From the NCBI RefSeq assembly GCF_001612665.1, contig NZ_BDAX01000002.1, forward strand, positions 1,178,001-1,242,000: a stretch of DNA of 64,000 nt. The letters run 5' to 3'. The notes under the pieces are model-generated. The model worked only from the letters and a program-made list of their open reading frames with translations. It did not search any database and was not told the DNA's origin. How positions within the stretch are numbered: position 1 is the stretch's first letter; each line of letters starts with the position of its first letter. Of the stretch, positions 51,009 to 59,259 are shown in pieces. The stretch comes from Nocardia alba NBRC 108234 (GTDB lineage: Bacteria; Actinomycetota; Actinomycetes; Mycobacteriales; Mycobacteriaceae). The position numbers and the translations under genes are program-made.

Positions 51009-52667
51009 CTACTGCCCGCTCCGCCAACCGGCCCGCTGCCACGCGTCCTGCGGCGTCGTCTCCTGTTCGACCTCCTGCGCCGGCTTGCGCCGTTCCTTTC
51101 GCTTGTTCTTGCTCTCCCCCGCCGCACCGCCCTGCGGGGACGCGCCGGTCGCTGGCATACCCGGCATACCGGGCGGCATCATCGTGGCGGATGCGCCGGC
51201 GCGCTGCCCGGTCGTCGCCGCCGTCGCCCGGGTCGCCAGCTTCTCACCGTCGTAGGCGGCCTCGGTGACGCGACCCTGCAGCGTGCCCGGCACGGTCGGA
51301 CCACCACGTCCGCCGCCCGGCGACCCGCCACCCGGTGCGCTCTTGTCCACCGGCAGACCGGTTGTCGGATCGATGGCGCGATAGCCGAGCGGGGCAACCA
51401 CACCCGGCTGGCCGTCGGTTCCGGTCGTGATGGCGTCGGTCAGGGGTGCGCCGGACACGGACCCGAGCGAGCTGCCGAGGTCGCTGCCGGTATCGGCGAG
51501 ACCGGACACGGTCGACCCATCGGGTGCGGGCGACTGGGCGTAGTTGACGACCGGCGCGCCCCCGCTACCCAGACCGGTTCCCGCGCCGCCGGGCGTCGGG
51601 GTCCCTGATCCGCCACCGGCCCCGGAGGATCCACCCGAGGTGCCGCCACCAGAATTCCCGCCGCCACCACCGGATTTCGGCGGGTTGTCGGCATCGGAGT
51701 TCTTGCCGAAGTTCGGGTCCGAACTGAGCGGGCCCTTGTACGGGCCAGGATTGCCGTGCGCGTCCTCGTTGACATAGTTGGTCAGAATCCACTGCGCGTA
51801 CAGGTCCTCACCCAACGAGAACGCCTTGCCCGCCGCCTCGACCGACCGCCCGTAGTTCACCAGCAGTTGACCGAAGACCGGGATCGCGCCTTCGGCATTC
51901 GACCCGGTACTCGCATTGCCGACCAAGGCGTCGACCGCCGAGAGGTAGCCCTTATCGCCCGCGGCGAACTGTTCGCCGAGTTCGTCGTCGCCCCAGGGCT
52001 GACCGAGCCGGTCCAGGTTGTCGCTGAGGCGCGTGAGGATGTCGAAGAGCCCACCCGAGAGGCTCGGAAACTCGGCAAGGCGTTTGCCGCCCTCCATCAG
52101 CTTGTCGGGCTCGACCTCGATGGGCGCACGGGAGGTGTTCGACGGCGAGGTGTACGAACCGCCCGAATTCCCACCGCCGGAGTTGCCACCGCCGGAATTC
52201 CCACCGCCCGAATTCCCACCACCGGATGGGCCACCGCCCGAGTTACCACCTCCGGACGGGCCGCCACCGGATCCTCCCGAAGACGGCGTATCGGGGTCCG
52301 AACCCGACTCGTCGTCACGGTCGTCCTCGTGGCTCGGCTGTGACGGTGACGGAGTCGGCGAACCGCCCGAGTGTCCGCCGGAGCGCTGACCGGGCTCATC
52401 GCCGCCGGGGTACTTCGGATCATGGGGACCGTGCGGATGTTTCGAATCGTCGGGGTCGTGCGGATGTTTCGGATCGTTGGGATCGTGCGGACGCTTCGGG
52501 TCGTGCGGATGCTCAGGGTCACGCGGCTCCCACGGCCACCGCACCCGCCCATCAGCATCGGGCCAACCGAAACGACCACCGGGACCGAAAGGAGAGTTCC
52601 AGCCTCCGGGCCCGGTGGGCTGGGGCAGGAACGGATTGCGCACGGGGTCGGGAAAGGGCGAGGTCAC
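51009..52667 (-). CDS. Gly/Pro-rich WXG-type T7SS protein, 552 residues
   Basis: The GTG at 52667 follows AAGGGGC. The protein opens with a Pro-rich segment and tandem HDPKHPHDPxD repeats (residues about 50-90), then a run of GGGNSGG repeats (135-170). A folded helical region (about 180-310) contains a WXG-type turn, GQPWGDDELGEQFAAGDKGY. A second Gly/Ser/Pro-rich region follows, and the protein ends in a Lys/Arg/Glu-rich tail (KNKRKERRKPAQEVEQE). There is no signal peptide. Its stop abuts the ATG of the giant gene (TAGATG), so the two are translationally coupled. The two-helix WXG core in a long disordered frame recalls EspB/PPE-like secreted partners. A role as export partner or scaffold of the giant protein is inference. 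It lies 103 nt downstream of the sensor kinase gene. Confidence 0.8.
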   Translation of the reverse strand: MTSPFPDPVRNPFLPQPTGPGGWNSPFGPGGRFGWPDADGRVRWPWEPRDPEHPHDPKRPHDPNDPKHPHDPDDSKHPHGPHDPKYPGGDEPGQRSGGHSGGSPTPSPSQPSHEDDRDDESGSDPDTPSSGGSGGGPSGGGNSGGGPSGGGNSGGGNSGGGNSGGGNSGGSYTSPSNTSRAPIEVEPDKLMEGGKRLAEFPSLSGGLFDILTRLSDNLDRLGQPWGDDELGEQFAAGDKGYLSAVDALVGNASTGSNAEGAIPVFGQLLVNYGRSVEAAGKAFSLGEDLYAQWILTNYVNEDAHGNPGPYKGPLSSDPNFGKNSDADNPPKSGGGGGNSGGGTSGGSSGAGGGSGTPTPGGAGTGLGSGGAPVVNYAQSPAPDGSTVSGLADTGSDLGSSLGSVSGAPLTDAITTGTDGQPGVVAPLGYRAIDPTTGLPVDKSAPGGGSPGGGRGGPTVPGTLQGRVTEAAYDGEKLATRATAATTGQRAGASATMMPPGMPGMPATGASPQGGAAGESKNKRKERRKPAQEVEQETTPQDAWQRAGWRSGQ

Positions 52668-52770
52668 CGTCGCCCCTTGTTCTCCGCCGCGTCACACACC
52701 CCGCCATCGTTGCCCCGACCGCGCGAGGGCGTCCGGTGGCGAACGCGGAGTTCACCTGCGATTCAGCTGT

Positions 52771-54150
52771 TCACCCAACCGTAAGCTCGGCGGCCGTCAC
52801 CACGGGGAAACTCGCGGTCACGACAAGCCCGTGCGGTTCGGCGATATCGACGAAGAAGAGCCCGCCGTACTGCGTGACCAGCGTCGCCGCGATCGACATC
52901 CCGAGCCCCGACCCGCCCGATGTCGCCTGCGCCCCGCGAAAGAACCGGGTGGTGAGCTGGTCGAGCTCATCGGCCGAGACGCCGATACCGTTGTCCGACA
53001 CCGAGACAACGACCGATTCGCACTCGCGGCCGACACTGATCACCGTGCGCGCGTCCCGTCCGGCATACCGCACCGAATTGCTCAGCGCCACATCGAGTAC
53101 CTGACTGAGCACACTCGCCGGCACCGTCGCGATCAGCCCCTCGTCCACGGTGTCGGAGGTCAATGTCATGCCCGCGCGCACGTACGCGTCGAGCCAGGCG
53201 TCGATCCGCTCGCGCACGACCACGACCGGGTCACAGCGCGGTGCGGCGGGCACCGTCGACCCGGCTTCTCCGCCATTGCTGAGCAATCCATCGAGTAGTT
53301 GCGACAACCGGTCGACCTCGCTCACCACCCCGACGAAGGTCGCCGCCGCCTCATCGTGGGCAACCATCGGCCGCAACGCCTGGAGGCGAACGGCCAACGC
53401 GGCCAATGGATTTCGCAGCGAATGGGCGGTATCGGCAACAAGTTGGCGTTCGGCGGCGGCCAACTCGGCCACCGCCCTCGTCACCGTCTGCACCCCCACC
53501 GCGAGTTCGGCGATCTCGGGCGGTCCGGCCGCCCGCCTGGTCGGTGCCCCGTGCGCGCGCACCGGCAGGGTCGAGGTCAGCGCACCGACCTCGCGCAACA
53601 GTTTCGACACCGGCCGCAAGATCCACCCGGCGACCCCGAGCGCGAGCGCGAGAAAGACGAGTATCGCGGTCAACGTCACGCAGCCGAGTTGGATCCAGCT
53701 GTCGGCGATCCCGTGCCGCGTCGCCTCGGTCGAGATCGCGATCACCACCACCCCACCCGCCTGCGGCCAGGTCCCGATCGGCTGCGCCACGATCATCGGG
53801 CGCTCGGTCCACGGGTACAGCGGCTCGGGCGGCACGAATTGGTGGGCATTAGTCGTCACTTCCACCACCCGTTGGTTGCCTCGGTCGACCCCGAGGTCCA
53901 CCATGACCCGCCCGCTGTTGGCGATCACGAGCAGCCCATTGCCGGTCTGCTCGTAGTACGACTGTGCGGTGGCCTCGAGTACACCGGGGCTCGCCGAGGC
54001 CATCGCGGCGAACCGGTTGGCATCCTGGATCCGCGCGATGACCAGACCCTGGGTGCGGCTACCCGCGATCGCGTAACCGATTCCGGTCGCGAAACAGATC
54101 ATGCAAATCGCCGCGAGCAACGTGAACGAGGTGACCAGCCGAACACGCAT
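52771..54150 (-). CDS. Membrane sensor histidine kinase of a two-component system, 459 residues
   Basis: Two membrane helices (about 7-29 and 153-177) enclose a roughly 125-residue extracytoplasmic sensor domain. A HAMP-like linker precedes the dimerisation helix, with the phospho-accepting His243 in VADTAHSLRNPLAAL. The ATPase domain has an N box (ALSNSVRYA, Asn358), a G1 box (SVSDNGIGVS) and a G2 box (GSGLGMSI). All parts needed for kinase activity are present. It begins 6 nt after the response regulator stop, so the pair is cotranscribed. Immediately downstream on the same strand is the giant-protein operon, making that operon the obvious regulatory target. The signal is unknown. Confidence 0.93.
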   Translation of the reverse strand: MRVRLVTSFTLLAAICMICFATGIGYAIAGSRTQGLVIARIQDANRFAAMASASPGVLEATAQSYYEQTGNGLLVIANSGRVMVDLGVDRGNQRVVEVTTNAHQFVPPEPLYPWTERPMIVAQPIGTWPQAGGVVVIAISTEATRHGIADSWIQLGCVTLTAILVFLALALGVAGWILRPVSKLLREVGALTSTLPVRAHGAPTRRAAGPPEIAELAVGVQTVTRAVAELAAAERQLVADTAHSLRNPLAALAVRLQALRPMVAHDEAAATFVGVVSEVDRLSQLLDGLLSNGGEAGSTVPAAPRCDPVVVVRERIDAWLDAYVRAGMTLTSDTVDEGLIATVPASVLSQVLDVALSNSVRYAGRDARTVISVGRECESVVVSVSDNGIGVSADELDQLTTRFFRGAQATSGGSGLGMSIAATLVTQYGGLFFVDIAEPHGLVVTASFPVVTAAELTVG

Positions 54151-54156
54151 CGCCGC

Positions 54157-54816
54157 TCACCGACACCAGCGGTAGCCGAAGCCGTGGATCGTGGTGATCA
54201 ACCCGGGCCGATTGAGCTTGGCGCGCAACGCGCCCATGTGCACGTCGAGCGCCCGCGAGGTCGACGAGGTCTTCTCACCCCAGATCTCGAGCATGATCGT
54301 TTCGCGACTGACCGCGACCCCGACCTGGTCGGCGAGAACGCGCGCGAGCGCGAATTCCTTCTGCGTCAACGAGACCGGTGCACCGGCGACCTCGACGTGG
54401 CGGGCCGCCAGGTCGACGCGGACATCCCCGGTCTGCACGACCGTCACGACCTCGTCGACCGGGCTCACGCGCCGCACGATGGTCTCGATGCGCGCAGCGA
54501 GCTCGCCGACGCGCGGCGGCTTGACCATGAAGTCGTCGGCGCCGGCCCGCAAGCAGGACACGACGGCGAGCTCGTCACCTTCGGCGGTGAGAATGATGAC
54601 CGGGATGGAACTGACCTTGCGCAGCTGGCGTAATACCAGGTACCCGTTCACATCCGGCAGCCCGAGGTCGAGCACGACCGCGTCGTAACCGGTGTGCGAG
54701 GTGAGCACTTCGAGCCCGTTGGCGAAGTGGTCGACCACGGCGAAACCATGCGCGCGAAGCCCTTCGACGACCGCGGCCGCCACACCGGCGTCGTCTTCCA
54801 CAACCACTACCCGCAC
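54157..54816 (-). CDS. OmpR/PhoB-family response regulator, 219 residues
   Basis: I chose the GTG at 54816, which follows AAGGGACC and gives the standard RVVVVEDD opening of receiver domains. The phosphorylated aspartate is Asp50 in AVVLDLGLPDVNG. The conserved Thr is in VIILTAEGD and Lys99 in FMVKPP. The C-terminal winged-helix domain contains LTQKEFALARVLAD, TIMLEIWGEKTSS, RALDVHMGALRAKL and IHGFGYRW, standard for OmpR-type DNA binding. It is cotranscribed with the histidine kinase and likely controls the downstream giant-protein operon and perhaps its own promoter. Confidence 0.94.
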   Translation of the reverse strand: MRVVVVEDDAGVAAAVVEGLRAHGFAVVDHFANGLEVLTSHTGYDAVVLDLGLPDVNGYLVLRQLRKVSSIPVIILTAEGDELAVVSCLRAGADDFMVKPPRVGELAARIETIVRRVSPVDEVVTVVQTGDVRVDLAARHVEVAGAPVSLTQKEFALARVLADQVGVAVSRETIMLEIWGEKTSSTSRALDVHMGALRAKLNRPGLITTIHGFGYRWCR

Positions 54817-54963
54817 GACCCTGGTCCCTTCACACACGTCCAGGAGCTACCTGAACAAGGGGTGAGGATACAACACCAAGATTTTCCAGCCTTGACAGAA
54901 TTGCCAACTATCGAGTAGTGACACAATGCCATTAAATGTCACATCGTAGCGCGATCCGGCAGG
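54817..54963 (-). promoter_or_regulatory. Upstream region of the response regulator/kinase operon
   Basis: This 147-base spacer is A/T-rich near 54870-54945, with cactactcgatagttggcaa on the coding strand. It must carry the promoter of the two-component genes, but I cannot place convincing -35/-10 boxes. Confidence 0.4.
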
Positions 54964-55320
54964 TCAGGCGGTGGCGCGACCGGCTGTCCCCGCGCCGGCG
55001 GCGCCGAGCTGAGGCGGGACGGCGATCGGCTGGAAGCCGACCAACCGCGGCGCCGGCGGCAAGCTGGTGAACCGGCGACGAAGATTACTCAGTTGCCGGA
55101 ACACCTCACGCAGTTCCTCGTGCAGCAGGCGGATCTCCTCGTGCAACTGCTCGGCCTCCTCGATCAGGTCGGCCTGGAAGATTCGCCCTTGCTCGAGCTG
55201 TGCGCGCTCGGCCCGCGAGCGGGCGAGCGTCTCCTCGGCAGGCGTCCGTCCCGGCATCGACCGAGCGCTGAATTCGGCACTCCGGCGGCGAACCGAAGCG
55301 ACCCTTTCGATGTCGCGCAT
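54964..55320 (-). CDS. Small coiled-coil hypothetical protein, 118 residues
   Basis: The ATG at 55320 (MRDIERVAS) lies close behind ggttgggtgttggg. An in-frame TTG at 55398 would add 26 residues but would run through what looks like promoter sequence. Residues about 30-90 are a charged coiled coil (EETLARSRAERAQLEQGR, EQLHEEIRLLHEELREVF). The C-terminus is Pro/Ala/Gly-rich. There is no signal peptide. I do not recognise the family. It precedes the two-component operon on the same strand with 147 nt between. Confidence 0.6.
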   Translation of the reverse strand: MRDIERVASVRRRSAEFSARSMPGRTPAEETLARSRAERAQLEQGRIFQADLIEEAEQLHEEIRLLHEELREVFRQLSNLRRRFTSLPPAPRLVGFQPIAVPPQLGAAGAGTAGRATA

Positions 55321-55361
55321 CCCAACACCCAACCTTTCGATCTTTTCTCGAACCCGTATCG

Positions 55362-55391
55362 AATTAAGCGCTCCCCCTTCCGGAAGGTCAA
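55362..55391 (-). promoter_or_regulatory. Candidate sigma-A-type promoter of the coiled-coil protein gene
   Basis: On the coding strand, TTGACC (55391-55386) and TTAATT (55367-55362) are separated by 18 bases, ending about 40 bases before the ATG at 55320. A second hexamer, TTGACT, lies just upstream (55398-55393). Confidence 0.4.
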
Positions 55392-55621
55392 TAGTCAAGC
55401 CATTTATTTAGTATTCACTTTGCATGCCACTGCGGATCCCTGGGAATCTTTAGATTTCCTTGATAAACCCTGGAATCCCTTGAGGAGCATCCTCGTACAC
55501 AATTGAGACCCGGTCTGATCACCTACACCGAATCGGACGGTAACCCGCTCGACACAAAACAACCGGATACTTTCTGTAAACGACGACGACTGATACGCGA
55601 AATCGCGCATCCCGGTCACGG
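55392..55621. other. Low-GC intergenic stretch downstream of the MFS gene
   Basis: No credible gene. The stretch holds a 17-base imperfect palindrome, ggaatctttagatttcc (55443-55459), flanked by two copies of a ccctggaat-like word. It could be an operator or the terminator of the aspartase/MFS unit, but it lacks a T-run. Confidence 0.35.
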
Positions 55622-57223
55622 TCAGCTCAACCTGTCGACCTGCTCGCGCGCGCGTTCGGCCGCGGGCAGCCGCGCGGCCAGAATCAGGATCACCGCCATC
55701 ATCACGACAACGAGGAGCAGGAGCGCGACGACACCGTGCCGGAAGCCGACGAGAAACGCGGTGCGCACCGCGCTCGCCAGTTGCCAGCCGAGTTGGTCGT
55801 CGACCGAGATCGCGGTCGCGACACTGCGGCCGAGTGGTTCACCGGTGACGGTGAGCCCGTCACGGGCGGCGACCTGGGCCGGTACCACGAATTTCGCCTT
55901 GTACCCCTCACCGACGAGGCCACTCACCATCGCGACCCCGAGCATGCTGCCCAGCTGCACGACCACCGACTGCGCCGCGAACGGGATGCCGTGGCGCGTG
56001 GCGGGCAGCGCCGCGCTGATGGCGCCGAGCGCGACGGTCATCACGATGGCGAGCCCGGCGTTGACCACCGTCGCCATCACCACGATCGGCACGAGTCCAC
56101 CGTCGACATCGGCCAGCAAACCGACAGCGAGACCGTCGAGAACGGTCGTCAACCCGACGATCAGCGGCACGATCGAATTCGTGCGCCGGTAGAGCGCCGC
56201 GCCGGCCCACGCGCCGAAACCCGTCGCCGCGCAGGTCGGCCCGAAAATCGCGAAGCCGGCGAGGACCGGGTATTCGGTGCGTACCGCCTGCAGGTACTGG
56301 ACGACGAGAAACACCATGCCGAACGTGGCGACAACCGCGGTGGCGAGTGCGAACATGGCCGGACGTACGCGCGGCTCGGCCCGCAACAGCCAGTCGTGCG
56401 GCAGTTCGACCGCGCGCCGCATCATGGTGGCGACCACCAGCAAGCCGGTGCTGGCGATCAACGTCACCAGCACCGCGGGCGAGGTCCAACCCCAGTCCGG
56501 CGCGGTGATGAAGCCGAGGGCGAGCAGTGCCGCACCGGCGACGGTCGCGATGACGCTGGGCCAGTCGACAACCGCGTCCGGGTCCGGCCGCGAGGCGGGA
56601 ACGAGCACGATGATGCCGACGAACAACGCGATCGCGATCACCGATTCCACCGCGATCACCCGCGTCCACCACACGTGCCCGAGCAGCAACGCGCTGATCA
56701 GCGGCACCACCGTCACCCCGGCCGCGATCGCGGCGCCCCACAGCAGAATCGCTTGCGCCCGTTGCAAACCCGGGGCACTCGCCCGCAACAGCGTCGCCAA
56801 CGCCGCGGGCACCATCGCGGCGGCGCTCACGCCCATCAGGATCCGGGCGATCATCAGCGGCAGCGAGGTCGTCTCGAGGGCCAGATGGGCGAATTGGCCG
56901 ATCAGATATCCCAGGTAGCCGTAGGTGAGCAGCGGTTTCGGGCCGAAACGGTCGCACAGCACGCCGCCCAGCATCAGAAACGCCACGTGGGAGATCACAT
57001 ACGACTTCGGGATCCATAGCGAGAAGGCAAGGACATCGCGGTCACCGAGCTGCTGGAGCAACGTGGGCACCGCGATGGCGTGCATCGAGATGTCCTTGCT
57101 CACCAAGAATCCGGTCGCGCACACGATCAACAGGACCGGCCAGCGTCGACGTGGCAGCCCGACCTGGTTCGGCGCGGGTTCAGCCGGTGCGGACCTGGTC
57201 GAGCGGAGGCTCCGAACTGTCAC
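55622..57223 (-). CDS. MFS transporter, DHA2 (14-helix drug:proton antiporter) type, 533 residues
   Basis: The GTG at 57223 follows AAGGG and lies 44 nt inside the end of the aspartase gene, so translation is coupled. About 14 hydrophobic helices are spread over the chain, beginning with WPVLLIVCATGFLVSKDISM and ending with GVVALLLLVVVMMAVILIL. GGVLCDRFGPKPLLTYG is the loop 2-3 motif A region (G-x-L-a-D-r-x-G-r-k). This is the size and topology of EmrB/QacA-like exporters. It probably exports a small organic compound using the proton gradient. Coupling with an aspartase-family enzyme hints at an amino-acid or dicarboxylate-related substrate, but the family is mostly of drug exporters. Confidence 0.88.
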   Translation of the reverse strand: MTVRSLRSTRSAPAEPAPNQVGLPRRRWPVLLIVCATGFLVSKDISMHAIAVPTLLQQLGDRDVLAFSLWIPKSYVISHVAFLMLGGVLCDRFGPKPLLTYGYLGYLIGQFAHLALETTSLPLMIARILMGVSAAAMVPAALATLLRASAPGLQRAQAILLWGAAIAAGVTVVPLISALLLGHVWWTRVIAVESVIAIALFVGIIVLVPASRPDPDAVVDWPSVIATVAGAALLALGFITAPDWGWTSPAVLVTLIASTGLLVVATMMRRAVELPHDWLLRAEPRVRPAMFALATAVVATFGMVFLVVQYLQAVRTEYPVLAGFAIFGPTCAATGFGAWAGAALYRRTNSIVPLIVGLTTVLDGLAVGLLADVDGGLVPIVVMATVVNAGLAIVMTVALGAISAALPATRHGIPFAAQSVVVQLGSMLGVAMVSGLVGEGYKAKFVVPAQVAARDGLTVTGEPLGRSVATAISVDDQLGWQLASAVRTAFLVGFRHGVVALLLLVVVMMAVILILAARLPAAERAREQVDRLS

Positions 57224-58685
57224 TTGTACCCTTACTGGCCGCGCGGTTCCCCTGCGGAGCAGTTTCGGCCATCGGCGCCAATCCCGCCAATCGACGTGGC
57301 GCGAGCAGTTCGTCGACCTCGGCGCGGGTCAACACGCCTTCGGCTACCACCAGATCGGCCACGCTCGTCCCGGTGGCAAGGGCCTGTGCAGCGACTTTCG
57401 CGCACTCGGCATAGCCGAGCTCGGGTGCGAGCGCGGTGACGACACCGACCGATCGGCGCACGCCCTCGGCCAGATACTCACGGTTGGCGGTGATGCCCGA
57501 CACGCAGGCCGTCGCGAGGGTATCGACGGCCGCGGTGAGGTGGGTCAGCGACTTCATGATGCTGTAGACGATGACCGGCTCGAAGGCGTTCAGTTGCAGC
57601 TGTCCGCCTTCCGCGGCCAGGGTGACGGTGAGGTCGTTGCCGATCACCTCGAAGGCGACCTGGTTCACCAGCTCGGGGATGACCGGGTTCACCTTGCCCG
57701 GCATGATCGACGAACCAGCTTGAGCGGTAGGCAGATTGATCTCACGCAGCCCGGCCTGCGGGCCGGAGGAGATGAGCCGCAGGTCGTTGCAGATCTTGGA
57801 GAGTTTGACCGCCACCCGCTTGAGGATTCCCGAAACCTGCACGAAGTCACCGCAGTCCTGCGTCGCCGCGATGGGATTGTCGGCGAGGGTGACCAGTTCA
57901 CCGGTGATCTTGCGCAGATGGCGGCAGGCCAGCTCCGCGTAGTCGGGGTGGCCGTTGATGCCGGTGCCGATGGCGGTGCCGCCGATATTGCACTCGAGCA
58001 GCAGTAGCGTCCCCTCGGCGAGCCGGTCGCAGTCCTCGCGCACCATGGTGGCGTAGGTGCCGAATTCCTGGCCGAGGGTCATCGGCACCGCGTCCTGCAA
58101 CTGGGTGCGTCCCATCTTGATGACGTCGGCGAATTCGATGGCCTTGCGGTCGAAGGCATCGGCGAGGCCGGCGAGCGCGGCGACGAGTTCGCGCAGGTAG
58201 CCGACCAGGCACAGCTTGATCGCGGTCGGGTAGACGTCGTTGGTCGACTGGCCGAGGTTGACGTGGGTGAGCGGGTGCAGTCGGTCGTAGTCGCCGCGCG
58301 CGAAACCGAGCAGCTCGAGGGCCCGGTTGGCGATTACCTCGTTGGCGTTCATGTTCGATGACGTGCCCGCGCCGCCCTGGATGGGATCGATGGGGAACTG
58401 GTCGAGCAACGCCCCGGCCCTGATCTCCGCGCACGCCGTGCTGATCGCGTCGGCGCGGCGCGGGTCGAGCAGTCCCAATTCCCGGTTGGCTCGGCACGCG
58501 GCCTGCTTCACCGCCGCCAATGCCGCGATGAGCAGCGGGAAATCGCCGATCGTGGCGCCGGTGACGTGGAAGTTCGCCAAGGCTCGCGCGGTGTGCACGC
58601 CGTAATAGGCGCTCATGGGCACGGCGAGGGCGCCGATCGAATCATGTTCCAGTCGGGACTCGGCCATCGATTGCGCGGTCGACAT
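57180..58685 (-). CDS. aspA: Aspartate ammonia-lyase (aspartase/fumarase superfamily), 501 residues
   Basis: The ATG at 58685 follows AAGGAGTGCTG. The three conserved superfamily blocks are present: GAGTSSNMNANEVIANRALE near residue 100, VKMGRTQLQDAVPMTLGQEF near 190, and the signature GSSIMPGKVNPVIPE near 320 (G-S-S-x-M-P-x-K-x-N), which carries the catalytic Ser. The Thr/Ser and N-terminal YYGVHTARALANF segment are typical of aspartases rather than fumarases. It should deaminate L-aspartate to fumarate and ammonia in the cytosol. The tail after residue about 470 (MAETAPQGNRAASKGTSD) is an unrelated-looking extension that overlaps the MFS start. Confidence 0.93.
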   Translation of the reverse strand: MSTAQSMAESRLEHDSIGALAVPMSAYYGVHTARALANFHVTGATIGDFPLLIAALAAVKQAACRANRELGLLDPRRADAISTACAEIRAGALLDQFPIDPIQGGAGTSSNMNANEVIANRALELLGFARGDYDRLHPLTHVNLGQSTNDVYPTAIKLCLVGYLRELVAALAGLADAFDRKAIEFADVIKMGRTQLQDAVPMTLGQEFGTYATMVREDCDRLAEGTLLLLECNIGGTAIGTGINGHPDYAELACRHLRKITGELVTLADNPIAATQDCGDFVQVSGILKRVAVKLSKICNDLRLISSGPQAGLREINLPTAQAGSSIMPGKVNPVIPELVNQVAFEVIGNDLTVTLAAEGGQLQLNAFEPVIVYSIMKSLTHLTAAVDTLATACVSGITANREYLAEGVRRSVGVVTALAPELGYAECAKVAAQALATGTSVADLVVAEGVLTRAEVDELLAPRRLAGLAPMAETAPQGNRAASKGTSDSSEPPLDQVRTG

Positions 58686-58935
58686 CAGCACTCCTTGCGA
58701 TTGTCGTTTCGACGCCGGCGACAGCGCGCTCGGCGCCACGACGTCGAGACAGAGTGAAGCATCGGCGCGACAGTGCCGACGTCGCGAGAGAGCCTCGTGG
58801 ACAAGGTGTTCATCTGGATGAACACCACCAACGCGGAAAGCACACTCACCTAACAAGGAATTAACGGAAAGTCGACAGCTAGTTGATTATCGCGCCGGTA
58901 AGCTCCGTTGCTCGACGACAAGTGAGGGCGAAACC
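58686..58935. promoter_or_regulatory. Divergent control region between aspA and the second WXG100 module
   Basis: About 250 bases between divergent genes. The WXG100 side (58840-58910) is relatively A/T-rich (gaattaacggaaagtcgacagctagttgatt), and GTGAGGG lies nine bases before its ATG. I cannot place promoter boxes reliably. Confidence 0.45.
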
Positions 58936-59250
58936 ATGGCTGAAACAATTGTTATTTCGCCGGGTGAAGTGCGCGCCGGCGGCAACGAACTACTCGCCGC
59001 GAAAGCCGACTTGGATGCCGTTCTGACCACCCTGCGAACGGTGGTCGCCGCCAACGGCACCGAAACCTGGGGTGATGATTCCTATGGTCGGCAATTCGCC
59101 GACGGGAAAACCGGGTATCGCAGCTCCCGGACGAACCTGCTCGACGGTATCCGTGAATTCGCGACCACGATCGGCGAGTTCGGGACCGGCTTGATCGGTG
59201 CGGCCGACCGAACCGATCGCACCGAGACCGGCAATACCGCGCGCTTCTGA
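58936..59250 (+). CDS. WXG100-type ESX substrate/partner, 104 residues
   Basis: The product is a two-helix protein with the central turn ETWGDDSYGRQFADG followed by GYRSSRTNLLDG. The WG-turn replaces the strict Trp-x-Gly but is otherwise WXG100-like in size and plan. It opens with AETIVISPGEVRAGGNELLAA and ends in a charged tail. It is the paralogue of the protein at 18735-19118. The CpnT-like gene starts 9 nt after its stop, so the two are an operon and probably an export pair. Confidence 0.87.
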   Translation: MAETIVISPGEVRAGGNELLAAKADLDAVLTTLRTVVAANGTETWGDDSYGRQFADGKTGYRSSRTNLLDGIREFATTIGEFGTGLIGAADRTDRTETGNTARF

Positions 59251-59259
59251 GGCGCACCT

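Noticed and set aside
55404..55619. 71-codon minus-strand frame after the MFS gene
   Set aside because: Poor coding character and no ribosome binding site. It covers the palindrome and the coiled-coil gene's promoter region.
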